A DNA stretch of 29,543 nt from CAMEON01 sp045645165 (GTDB lineage: Bacteria > Bacillota > Clostridia > Oscillospirales > CAG-272), in contig JAZRIF010000017.1 in NCBI GenBank assembly GCA_045645165.1, positions 1 to 29,543 on the forward strand. The letters are read 5' to 3'. Below the pieces are notes generated by a model. It saw nothing but the letters and a program-made list of their open reading frames with translations, did no database searches and was not told the DNA's origin. Position numbers and translations under genes: made by a program. This document shows positions 21,206-28,510 of this stretch, in pieces (within the stretch, counting starts at the first letter, position 1; every line of letters starts with the position of its first letter).

Positions 21206-22048
21206 ATGATGAAAAAGAAAATCTTAATCACAATATCCAGTGTGCTTGCAGTTTCTGTTTTGTGTTTTATTGCTATTTTTGTGATTTCTGTAAATCAAGC
21301 AAAAAATATAGTCAGATTAATAGATGAGCAAAACTATGAAGATTTGGAAGATGCATGTAAATCCGCACTTTTTATTGACAAGATACCAACTTCTACACTT
21401 ATAGCCAGTGCTCTTTGCGAAATTAATGTATGGACTCCCTTACAAGTAGCTTGTAGTAACAACGATATTGAAGCTGTTACAATCTTACTTGAAAATGGAG
21501 CAGACCCAAATAAAACACCTCCTTTTCAGTTGCCTTGGTATGCTCCTATTCAAATCGCTGCATCTAACGGCAATGTTGATATTATGACTGTGCTAATCGA
21601 GAATGGTGCAGATGTGGAATTGCATGGTCACAACGCATTAATTAAGCTAACAAAAGATGCGAGGTGGCACATAAATGAAAGTATTCCATTAGAATCCTAC
21701 AAGGCCGGATATGCTTTATTGGAGCAGCATGGCATGAGTGCCGTTCATCCAAGCTTTGAGGAACGACCGTTGTTGTGCGAATCAGCGCTATTATCGGATA
21801 TTGAAGTGACAAAATTTCTAATTGAGGAGAAAGAGATTCCGGCGAACATCTGTGATTCAGATGGCCGTACAGCATTGCATTTTGCCTGTCTGAGCGGTTA
21901 TTCTAATCCTACAAAGGAGTATATTCAATATTTGATAGACATCGGCATTGATCCTGCAATAACAGATTCTTTTGGAAAAACAGCCTATGATTATGCCGTA
22001 GAGGATGGACACACCGAAATCGCAGATTTATTGAGTCGCACCCCCTAA
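21206..22048 (+). CDS. Membrane-anchored ankyrin-repeat protein
   Basis: This 280-residue protein has a basic N-terminus, one membrane helix (6-28, ILITISSVLAVSVLCFIAIF) and four ankyrin-type repeats: TPLQVACSNNDIEAVTILLE (77-96), APIQIAASNGNVDIMTVLIE (113-132), a diverged pair at about 165-215, and RTALHFACLSG to LIDIGIDPA (221-251) with a capping KTAYDYAVEDGHTEIADLL (258-276). Ankyrin repeats bind other proteins; no enzyme domain is present and the partner is unknown. The ribosome site GGGAGG (21196-21201) fits ATG at 21206 or 21209. The gene is markedly more AT-rich than 1-20 kb and stands alone after a tRNA, which suggests acquisition by transfer. Confidence 0.85.
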   Translation: MMKKKILITISSVLAVSVLCFIAIFVISVNQAKNIVRLIDEQNYEDLEDACKSALFIDKIPTSTLIASALCEINVWTPLQVACSNNDIEAVTILLENGADPNKTPPFQLPWYAPIQIAASNGNVDIMTVLIENGADVELHGHNALIKLTKDARWHINESIPLESYKAGYALLEQHGMSAVHPSFEERPLLCESALLSDIEVTKFLIEEKEIPANICDSDGRTALHFACLSGYSNPTKEYIQYLIDIGIDPAITDSFGKTAYDYAVEDGHTEIADLLSRTP

Positions 22049-22126
22049 ACCCAATTTGCACCCCCTTCGGCTCAAAATGCACCCCCTAAAATGACTTTGC
22101 ACCCCCTAACCTCAAAAGGGGGTGCA
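22038..22126. repeat. GCACCCCCT direct repeats with one inverted copy
   Basis: Four copies of GCACCCCCT start at 22038, 22058, 22079 and 22099, a period of 20-21 bp, about two helical turns. One inverted copy, AGGGGGTGC, is at 22117-22125. The last direct copy and the inverted one form a 10-bp stem followed by TTTGTATT, so the set also gives a possible terminator. The first copy contains the end of the ankyrin gene. Multi-copy ends of this kind occur at IS21-family transposon termini; no transposase is present here. Confidence 0.7.
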
Positions 22127-22161
22127 TTTGTATTAAAATTAGGGTTAGTCTTCAAATAAGG

Positions 22162-22205
22162 AACAGTAGATTGATACAATCGTATCGACCTACTGTTTTT
22201 TATTT
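22162..22205 (+). terminator. Probable terminator of the ankyrin region
   Basis: AACAGTAG (22162-22169) pairs with CTACTGTT (22190-22197), with an inner GATAC/GTATC stem, then TTTTTTATTT. It can stop plus-strand transcription from the ankyrin gene. Confidence 0.75.
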
Positions 22206-22441
22206 CGCCGCCGGGCGAATGCTTTATCGTTAAAAATCAGCCGAAAGTCCTTGGTATACAAGCTTTTTTTGCTTTGGTGGTGCAAGGAAAAAATCTCGTC
22301 TTTATTAGCATCACTTACCAGATGTTTATCTAAGCGGTCATATATCCTATTCGCAAATCCTAACAGAAAAGAAGCAAACCGATCCTCAATTTGAAGATTG
22401 GTTTGCCTCTTTTTCGTATAAACACCTTTTACGGGTGCATT
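22190..22441 (-). pseudogene. Possible gene remnant, 83 codons, no start
   Basis: A minus-strand open frame from a stop at 22442-22444 to TAG at 22190-22192 reads as a lysine- and arginine-rich protein end (includes FASFLLGFANRIYDRLDKHL and LYTKDFRLIFNDKAFARRR). No ATG, GTG or ribosome site is visible, so it would be a 5'-truncated gene. It overlaps the hairpin 22369-22413, which argues against a working gene. The family was not recognised. The rest of 22206-22515 shows no other feature. Confidence 0.3.
22369..22413. terminator. Bidirectional terminator hairpin
   Basis: GCAAACCGATC pairs with GATTGGTTTGC (one wobble), with T-rich sequence on both sides (CTCTTTTT on the plus strand, TTCTTTTCTG on the minus). 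It lies between the plus-strand ankyrin gene and the minus-strand MATE gene. Confidence 0.65.
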
Positions 22442-22515
22442 TTACTCTTTATTCTGTTCTTCATCGGTTTGGTTATATTCCCTATCTTGTTACCTTTGTA
22501 ACGTATCTAATCTCC

Positions 22516-23877
22516 TCATTTTTGAATCTGTTTCAAAGCCTTACGGAATTGGAACGCAAACAGAACCGTTGTAAAGGTAACGGCAATCACGTCTGCAATC
22601 GGCTCTGCCATGTACACACCGATGGTCGGATTCTCTACCAAATGCGGCATGATGTAAATGAGAGGCAAGAGCAAAACGAATTTTCTTACGACTGCTACGA
22701 TCACAGAAGCCGGTGCATTTCCGAGAGAAACAAAGGTCATTTGGCAAGCAATCTGTATGCCAAACAAGAACATACCGCCAAAATAAATGCGGATGACCTG
22801 TTCAGTAAAGTCAAGCAGCGCCGTATCTGTGGTAAACATCACCGCAAATGCTCTCGGGAATAGCATGACACAAACCCAAAGCACAACCGAATAAACAAGA
22901 CTTGAGATCAATAAGAGCTTGAAGGTCTTCTTTACTCTATCCGGATTTTTAGCGCCGTAATTATAGCTGGATATCGGTTGCGCTCCTTGCGCGATTCCTT
23001 GCAACGGCAACATCGCAAATTGCATTACGCTTGTAAGAATGGTCATAGCACCCACCGCTACATCTCCACCATAGCCAAGCAGCGAGGAATTAAAGCAAAC
23101 CGAGATCACGCTTTCGCTTGCTTGCATAATGAACGCCGCAGAACCAAGTGCAAGACAGGGCAGAATGAGCCCCGGACTGACAAACAAATTACACAGCTTG
23201 ATCCGAAGCAAGGTTTTCTTACCACACAAGAATGCGACTACCCATACGCAGGACAACGCCTGCGAAATAACGGTAGCAAGTGCCGCACCGCGAACCCCCA
23301 TATCCATACCGTAGATGAAAATAGGATCCAAAATAATGTTGGTAACCGCTCCGATAATAACCGAGAGCATAGAAATTTTCGTAAATCCTTGCGCCGTCAC
23401 AAAGGCGTTCATGCCGAGCGTTAATTGAACGAATATCGTTCCAAGCGCATACACGTTCATATATTCCGTAGCGTATGCAATGGTGTTTTCGCTTGCGCCA
23501 AAGGCAAGAAGCAGATCCCGATTGAAAATCAGCAAAACCACGGTCAGAATAACGGATAAGACGATTTGCAGACCAAAGCAGCCGCCCAAGGTCTTTTCTG
23601 CGCTATCCATATCCTTTTTCCCCATAAAGATCGATGCTCTCGGTGCACCGCCTGAGCTGACAAGGGCTGCAAACGCCGAAACGATCATAATGATGGGCAT
23701 ACAAACACCAACGCCCGTCAAGGCAAGGTCGCCGTCCTCAGGCATATGACCGATATATATGCGGTCAACAATGTTATATAGCATATTGATCAGCTGTGCG
23801 ACAACCGTTGGCAACGCGAGCTTAAACAAAAGCTTGCCTACCGGTGCTGTGCCAAGCATTTCTTTATTGTTTTGCAT
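22516..23877 (-). CDS. MATE family multidrug/toxin exporter
   Basis: This 453-residue protein has about 12 membrane helices in two related halves and belongs to the MATE (MOP superfamily) DinF/MepA-like exporters, which push out drugs or metabolites in exchange for Na+ or H+. Typical features are the start GTAPVGKLLFKLALPTVVAQ, NMLYNIVDRIYIGH in helix 1-2, and GIAQGAQPISSYNYGAKN between the halves. ATG at 23877 has AGGAGGAGG upstream. It is the last gene of the marR-led operon, 64 bp after the aconitase X small subunit, so its cargo may be the substrate or product of that pathway. Confidence 0.92.
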   Translation of the reverse strand: MQNNKEMLGTAPVGKLLFKLALPTVVAQLINMLYNIVDRIYIGHMPEDGDLALTGVGVCMPIIMIVSAFAALVSSGGAPRASIFMGKKDMDSAEKTLGGCFGLQIVLSVILTVVLLIFNRDLLLAFGASENTIAYATEYMNVYALGTIFVQLTLGMNAFVTAQGFTKISMLSVIIGAVTNIILDPIFIYGMDMGVRGAALATVISQALSCVWVVAFLCGKKTLLRIKLCNLFVSPGLILPCLALGSAAFIMQASESVISVCFNSSLLGYGGDVAVGAMTILTSVMQFAMLPLQGIAQGAQPISSYNYGAKNPDRVKKTFKLLLISSLVYSVVLWVCVMLFPRAFAVMFTTDTALLDFTEQVIRIYFGGMFLFGIQIACQMTFVSLGNAPASVIVAVVRKFVLLLPLIYIMPHLVENPTIGVYMAEPIADVIAVTFTTVLFAFQFRKALKQIQK

Positions 23878-23941
23878 CTTTTTTCCTCCTCCTTTCGCAT
23901 AGACTCATCCATGGAATCACGCGTCAGGTTGCAGATACATA

Positions 23942-24385
23942 TTATTCGACCTCAACCACACCGTCCGGCTTTACGGTGATCTTCATACCGTCCTTTACGT
24001 AGTGCAGAAATTCATCTCCAAGCGAATCAACGACGGGCATAGACACGCCATCTACCCATACGTCTGCAAGTACCGCGCCTGCCGCTGCAAGCGAGTCAAT
24101 GTGGTTAGCAAACAGCATACAAGCGGGATTTTTCTGCATGGAGCAAGCACAGTAAAGAACAAGACCTCCCGTGGTCGAACCAATGGTCTGAGGTAGGCAA
24201 AGAGCCTTGCCAAGCAGAGATTTTCCGTACAGTTCCTTATTGCTTTGATCTCCGCATTTTACTTCCTTATCACCAAACTGCAACGCCATCTGAAGCGAAG
24301 CCAAGGTGTTAAATCCTTCTTTTGTTACAACCGCCTCAGCAGTTACCTCGCCGGGAGTAACAACTCTTCCTTTGAACTGTTTCAT
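23942..24385 (-). CDS. Aconitase X small (swivel) subunit, DUF126
   Basis: This 147-residue protein matches the DUF126 swivel domain of aconitase X. The core LLGKALCLPQTIGSTTGG (57-74) carries the serine (about Ser70) that takes the place of the aconitase active-site serine, and ADVWVDGVSMPVVD and FLHYVKDGMKITV follow, as in homologues. In two-subunit aconitase X enzymes this part closes over the Fe-S-containing large subunit to dehydrate a hydroxy acid. The start ATG shares one base with the large-subunit stop (TAATG), so production of the two is coupled. Known substrates in the family are cis-3-hydroxy-L-proline and mevalonate 5-phosphate; which, if either, applies is not decided. Confidence 0.88.
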   Translation of the reverse strand: MKQFKGRVVTPGEVTAEAVVTKEGFNTLASLQMALQFGDKEVKCGDQSNKELYGKSLLGKALCLPQTIGSTTGGLVLYCACSMQKNPACMLFANHIDSLAAAGAVLADVWVDGVSMPVVDSLGDEFLHYVKDGMKITVKPDGVVEVE

Positions 24386-25659
24386 TAAAGTTTACCTCCC
24401 GTAATGGTCTTGAGAATTTCCGCATCGGTGTAGTATCTTGCGCTCGTATAAGTGCGGAGCTTATTGGAGGACGTAATAACAGGCATCTTTTTGCAAAGAG
24501 GGTTATTCATATACATCAGAGGACAGATATATGAGGTAATAACGCCGGTTGCTTTCAGTCTTGCCGCATATTCCGTCTTTTCAAAAGCTTCAAGCACAGC
24601 AGGTGCCGCTGTAAATACAGTATGGATTGTAACTTTCTTTTTGCCGTTCTTTTTCAGTTCTGTTTCAAGTTTTACAGTCCAATCCTTGAGCTGTTCGAGA
24701 GAAAGGTGAGGACATCCGACAAAGCAAAGCTTGGGAGATGCATCGGGATTCTTCCAGATAACAGGATAGTTATTCTTCACTCTTTCAAGCTCGGCATCGT
24801 CAATGATATATTCCTTTGCGCCCTCTGCGACAAGACTTTCTCCAAGCTCGACTGCTTCGGGCGTGAGATTTTCGATATGGTAAAGACCGACAGCACCGTT
24901 GGAAGCGGTTGCCGCGCCAAAGTCCTTGAGGTATGCGCATGCAACATCATTCAGTTCGTTGCCGATCCACTTGTCAAGTCCTACTACGTAAGGAACGTCC
25001 TCCATAACCTTCATACCGATAGCAGATCCGAGAAGCTGTGCTTCGGGTTTCTTCGAAGTCTTAATTTTAACTACCCAAGTGGCTTTTCTTCCTTCGTCGG
25101 TGAGAAGTCCAAAGTAAGGAACGTATCCTACGATCGAACCCATAATATCGATAATACCCGAATTTCTGTTACATCTTGCGCCAAGCACCGAGTTTGCATA
25201 GACGACCGCGCTCGACTCTGCCCAAGAAAGTACGTCACCTTTCTTCGGCTTATTGCCTACCTCGTCCATATAGCAGGTGCAGGTAAAGGCGTTCTTATCC
25301 ATCAGACCGAGCTTTCCGAGCTGTTCCTCGTAGAAATCCTGCTTGGTATACATGAATTTATTGAACACGAGATTCTGCAAGAAGTTTGCAGGAACATTTT
25401 TATCAAGAGGACGGGGATCGACCGAGAATTTCTGCTCGGAGCATACGCCTGCATCGAGAAGCTGTTGCATCAGATCGTATACGGGAGACATTACTTTAAG
25501 TCCAAAGGAAGTCACAAGGTGATTGTACTTTGATGTGATCGGCACGAGCTTTTCTGCTTCAAATGCATCTCCGTACATCACGAGTGTTTTCATTACCTTG
25601 GCAAGCGTTTCGCCTTTCTCGCCGTCGAGAATTGCCTGTTGTTCTTTTGTTAATACCAT
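24385..25659 (-). CDS. Aconitase X large (catalytic) subunit, DUF521
   Basis: This 424-residue protein matches the aconitase X catalytic domain (DUF521). Signatures are Cys127 and Cys129 (FTCTCYMDEVG), WAESSAVVYANSVLGA then RCNRNSG (146-168), TDEGRKATW, and LCFVGCPHLSLEQL (311-324). Family members bind an Fe-S cluster through conserved cysteines and dehydrate cis-3-hydroxyproline or phosphomevalonate. Here the usual GARTNREG block reads GARCNRNSG, adding Cys163 and losing the Glu, which points to a different substrate. ATG at 25659 has AAGGAG upstream, overlapping the flavoprotein stop region (13-bp gap). It is split from the swivel subunit, as in many bacterial and archaeal forms. Confidence 0.88.
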   Translation of the reverse strand: MVLTKEQQAILDGEKGETLAKVMKTLVMYGDAFEAEKLVPITSKYNHLVTSFGLKVMSPVYDLMQQLLDAGVCSEQKFSVDPRPLDKNVPANFLQNLVFNKFMYTKQDFYEEQLGKLGLMDKNAFTCTCYMDEVGNKPKKGDVLSWAESSAVVYANSVLGARCNRNSGIIDIMGSIVGYVPYFGLLTDEGRKATWVVKIKTSKKPEAQLLGSAIGMKVMEDVPYVVGLDKWIGNELNDVACAYLKDFGAATASNGAVGLYHIENLTPEAVELGESLVAEGAKEYIIDDAELERVKNNYPVIWKNPDASPKLCFVGCPHLSLEQLKDWTVKLETELKKNGKKKVTIHTVFTAAPAVLEAFEKTEYAARLKATGVITSYICPLMYMNNPLCKKMPVITSSNKLRTYTSARYYTDAEILKTITGGKL

Positions 25660-25672
25660 TTTATTTTCTCCT

Positions 25673-27742
25673 TTACAGCTTCATTGCTACATCCCACGCG
25701 CCCCAAATGACGGTGCGAAGATTGCCGACCACAGAAGCATCACCGATTACATGGATATGTTTTCCCTTGGAGGCGAGAGGTGCCGGATTATATCCTATGG
25801 ACATGATTACGGAATCGGCATCAATTTTGAAGGTCTTTCCGCCTTTATCCTTTACCATAACTCCTCCGTCAACGACTTCGCAGAGTGCGGTTTCAAGATG
25901 CACGGGAACTTTATTTGTCTTAAAGAAATCACGCAGATAGCTTGTGTTTGCAAGGCAGATACCGGGAGTTGTAACAAGGTCGTCCTGCATCTCCACGATG
26001 GTAGGCTTTTTGCCGTTCAGATAGAGCTCGTATGCAATTTCGCATCCCGTAAGACCGCCGCCGATGACGACAACATTCTCGCCAACCGTCTTGTTTCCAA
26101 GCAGAAAATCAATTGCTTCAATTGCGGTATCTGCGCCCTTTACGGGGATTCTCTTGGCTACAGCACCCGTTGCCACGATGAGCTCATCGGCATCAAGTGT
26201 TTTTACGTCCTTGATCTCGGTGTTCATCTTAACGGTGATCGGATATTTGGAAAGCTCGCGGATATACCAAGCAATCAGCGCTCTGTCTTTTTCCTTGAAG
26301 GAAGGAGCCGCAGCTGCAATAAACACACCACCGAGCTTATCGCTCTTTTCATAAAGCGTTACGCTATGTCCGCGCTTGGCACAAACGATAGCCGCCTCCA
26401 TACCTCCGATACCGCCGCCGATGACGGCGATCTTCTTCTTTTTCTTTGCAGGCTCGATATGATACTTTTTCGACTGCATCGTTTCGGGGTTGAGTGCGCA
26501 ACGCGCAAGTCCCATCGTGTCGGTAAGGTCTTGGGTGTTTGCATGTCCTTTGGAGGATGAGAAATTAAAGCAACCGCTATGGCAGCAGATGCAGGGCTTG
26601 ATGTCCTCAAGTCTATCCTCAATGAGCTTGGTAATCCATTCGGGATCGACGAGGAACTGACGGGCAATACCCACCGCATCGATTCTGCCTTCGGCAACAG
26701 CCTTTGCACCGATCTCTGCATCCATTCTTCCTGCGCAAACCACGGGAATATCTACAAACTTCTTGATGTGCGCCACATCCTCAAGGTTGCAGTTTTCGGG
26801 CATATACATCGGCGGATGCGCCCAATACCAAGAGTCGTATGTACCGTTATCCGCGTTCAGCATATCGTAGCCAACGTCCTGAAGGTATTTCGCCGCTCTT
26901 TCGGATTCCTCCATATTACGTCCTACTTCAACGTAGTCCTCGCCGGGCATAGCTCCCTCGCAGAAGCCTTTCATCTTGGACTCTACGGAATAGCGGAGAG
27001 ACACGGGATAGTCGTTTCCGCAGGCTTCCTTGATTGCCTTCACAACCTCTGCCGCAAAACGGTAGCGATTTTCAAAGCTTCCACCGTACTCGTCGGTACG
27101 CTTATTGAAAAATTCAATAGCAAATTGGTCAAGCAGATATCCCTCGTGAACGGCGTGAACCTCAACACCGTCAACGCCTGCTTCTTTGCAGAGCTTTGCC
27201 GTCTTTGCAAAGGCTTCGCTGATCTCGTGGATCTGCTCCACGGTCATTTCGGGACATTCGATATCGTGTGCCCAACGGGATTTTTGAGGCGAAGGGCAAG
27301 CAAGTTCGTGGTTTGTATCAATAATCGGTTTAATTAACGCACGGGTAAACTTGTTCTTATGCAGAGGAGCAACAAGCTCGGTGATCGCCCAAGAGCGTCC
27401 CATACCTGCTGTCAGCTGAATGAATAGCTTTGCGCCTGTTTTGTGAATCTCGTCCATAAACTCTTTGAGATCCTTGAACATCTTTTCGTTCTGCCAAAGC
27501 CATTTTCCAAAGAAGGTATCGCGCAGGGGTGCAATTCCGGGAATGATCAGTCCGACGTTGTTGTTTGCTCTTTTCAAAAAGAGCTTTGCCGCTTCCTTGT
27601 CAAAGTGGCAACCGCCAAGTTCAAACCAACCGAACAGCGACGTGCCGCCCATAGGGCACATGACGATTCTGTTTTTGATCTCAACGTTTCCTATTCTCCA
27701 GGGAGTAAATAACGCTTCGTACTTGGGATCCATTTTGTTCAT
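25673..27742 (-). CDS. OYE-type flavo-Fe/S ene-reductase (2-enoate reductase/BaiCD-like)
   Basis: This 689-residue NADH:flavin oxidoreductase has the layout of 2,4-dienoyl-CoA reductase, 2-enoate reductase and bile-acid BaiCD/BaiH. An FMN TIM barrel (about 8-375) includes LFTPWRIGNVEIKNRIVMCP and VHAVHEGYLLDQF (195-207). A 4Fe-4S site has Cys384, Cys387, Cys391 and a late Cys415, with a wider gap before the last Cys than in dienoyl-CoA reductase. A C-terminal FAD/NADH part has VIGGGIGG (440-447) and a second VIGGGLTG. The family passes hydride from NADH through FAD, the cluster and FMN to a conjugated C=C. ATG at 27742 has AAAGGA upstream. It lies directly before aconitase X, whose product would be an unsaturated acid. 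Confidence 0.9.
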   Translation of the reverse strand: MNKMDPKYEALFTPWRIGNVEIKNRIVMCPMGGTSLFGWFELGGCHFDKEAAKLFLKRANNNVGLIIPGIAPLRDTFFGKWLWQNEKMFKDLKEFMDEIHKTGAKLFIQLTAGMGRSWAITELVAPLHKNKFTRALIKPIIDTNHELACPSPQKSRWAHDIECPEMTVEQIHEISEAFAKTAKLCKEAGVDGVEVHAVHEGYLLDQFAIEFFNKRTDEYGGSFENRYRFAAEVVKAIKEACGNDYPVSLRYSVESKMKGFCEGAMPGEDYVEVGRNMEESERAAKYLQDVGYDMLNADNGTYDSWYWAHPPMYMPENCNLEDVAHIKKFVDIPVVCAGRMDAEIGAKAVAEGRIDAVGIARQFLVDPEWITKLIEDRLEDIKPCICCHSGCFNFSSSKGHANTQDLTDTMGLARCALNPETMQSKKYHIEPAKKKKKIAVIGGGIGGMEAAIVCAKRGHSVTLYEKSDKLGGVFIAAAAPSFKEKDRALIAWYIRELSKYPITVKMNTEIKDVKTLDADELIVATGAVAKRIPVKGADTAIEAIDFLLGNKTVGENVVVIGGGLTGCEIAYELYLNGKKPTIVEMQDDLVTTPGICLANTSYLRDFFKTNKVPVHLETALCEVVDGGVMVKDKGGKTFKIDADSVIMSIGYNPAPLASKGKHIHVIGDASVVGNLRTVIWGAWDVAMKL

Positions 27743-27775
27743 TGTAGATATTTCCTTTCTTGTATTTATGATCTT

Positions 27776-28219
27776 TTATTTGGTTTCCATAGTCATTTTT
27801 TCGAGATTGTCGCTGATGATGGTAAGGCTGCGATAGAACGCTTCACGCTGATCCTCGATAAGTCCAACGCTGACCTCAGCCAACACTCGATTGACTTTTT
27901 CAAAAATACTCTTGCCGACCTCTTTTCCTTTTTCAGTTAAGCGTAGCTGACTTTTGTATTTTCTTGCTGATTTGATCTCACAGATAACGTATCCGTTTGT
28001 TTCAAGAAAATCGAGCGCACGGGAAATCGTTGCCTTATCTTCTTCGCATTTCTCGCAAAGATCTGTCGCAGTCAAGTTCTCTGACGAATAAAGATAATAA
28101 AGGCAAGAAATTTGAGGGCCTCGAAGCCCGTATTCTGCCACTTCTTGATTTTTGATTTTTCTGATGCTCCGATTTATCTTGGCAATCAAAACCGTAAATG
28201 TTTCAACTCTTTCTATCAT
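27776..28219 (-). CDS. MarR family transcriptional regulator
   Basis: This 147-residue winged-helix protein has the MarR layout: a helical dimer start, LTATDLCEKCEEDKATISRA as the helix-turn-helix (about 49-68), the wing CEIKSARKYKSQLRLTEKG and a helical end. MarR proteins usually repress their own operon and release DNA when a phenolic, lipid or other ligand binds. ATG at 28219 has AAGGAG 6 bases upstream. It is the first gene of marR-OYE-aconitase X-MATE (33 bp before the reductase), and its promoter carries two MarR-type palindromes, so self-repression with substrate induction is the likely mode. Confidence 0.9.
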   Translation of the reverse strand: MIERVETFTVLIAKINRSIRKIKNQEVAEYGLRGPQISCLYYLYSSENLTATDLCEKCEEDKATISRALDFLETNGYVICEIKSARKYKSQLRLTEKGKEVGKSIFEKVNRVLAEVSVGLIEDQREAFYRSLTIISDNLEKMTMETK

Positions 28220-28237
28220 ATTTTTCTCCTTCGAGAT

Positions 28238-28293
28238 ATTGAAACTTCAACATCTATCACGATATTATAACACGAAACAGTTGAAATGTCAAC
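28238..28293 (-). promoter_or_regulatory. marR operon promoter with twin operators
   Basis: Minus-strand TTGACA (28287-28292), 17-bp spacer, TATAAT (28264-28269) with TGT extended -10; both hexamers are perfect. Operator 1, GTTGAAATGTCAAC on the plus strand (28280-28293), covers the -35. Operator 2, ATTGAAACTTCAAC (28238-28251), lies just after the predicted start. The centres are 42 bp apart, four helical turns, so both dimers bind the same DNA face. The AT-rich stretch 28294-28454 holds TATCTAAA-like repeats and no gene. Confidence 0.85.
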
Positions 28294-28454
28294 ATCTTTT
28301 CTGAATTATCTAAATTAACTAAACTATTATCTAAAGATTATTTTAGATTTCACCGATGACGAAGATATAAAAAATACAAAACTTCATTCCTGAAATTGGG
28401 ATAGCGTTAGGATAGAGCATGAGCAAGGAAATCATTGGGGAGCCACATGACCCG

Positions 28455-28496
28455 CAAAAAATCCACCCCTGTCTCAACCGAGACAGGGATGGATTC
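28455..28496 (-). terminator. Rho-independent terminator of pckG
   Basis: On the minus strand AATCCATCCCTGTCTC pairs with GAGACAGGGGTGGATT around GGTT, followed by TTTTGCGG. It lies 14 bases after the pckG stop. Confidence 0.92.
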
Positions 28497-28510
28497 ATAA
28501 TTGTTTTTGA

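Noticed and set aside
22038..22126. CRISPR array
   Set aside because: Repeats are only about 9-10 bases, spacers about 11, one copy is inverted, and no cas genes are near.
21080..28510. Second attachment site (copy of the tRNA-Ser 3' end)
   Set aside because: No repeat of the tRNA 3' end was found by eye downstream, and no integrase gene is in the window, so an integrated-element claim is not supported.
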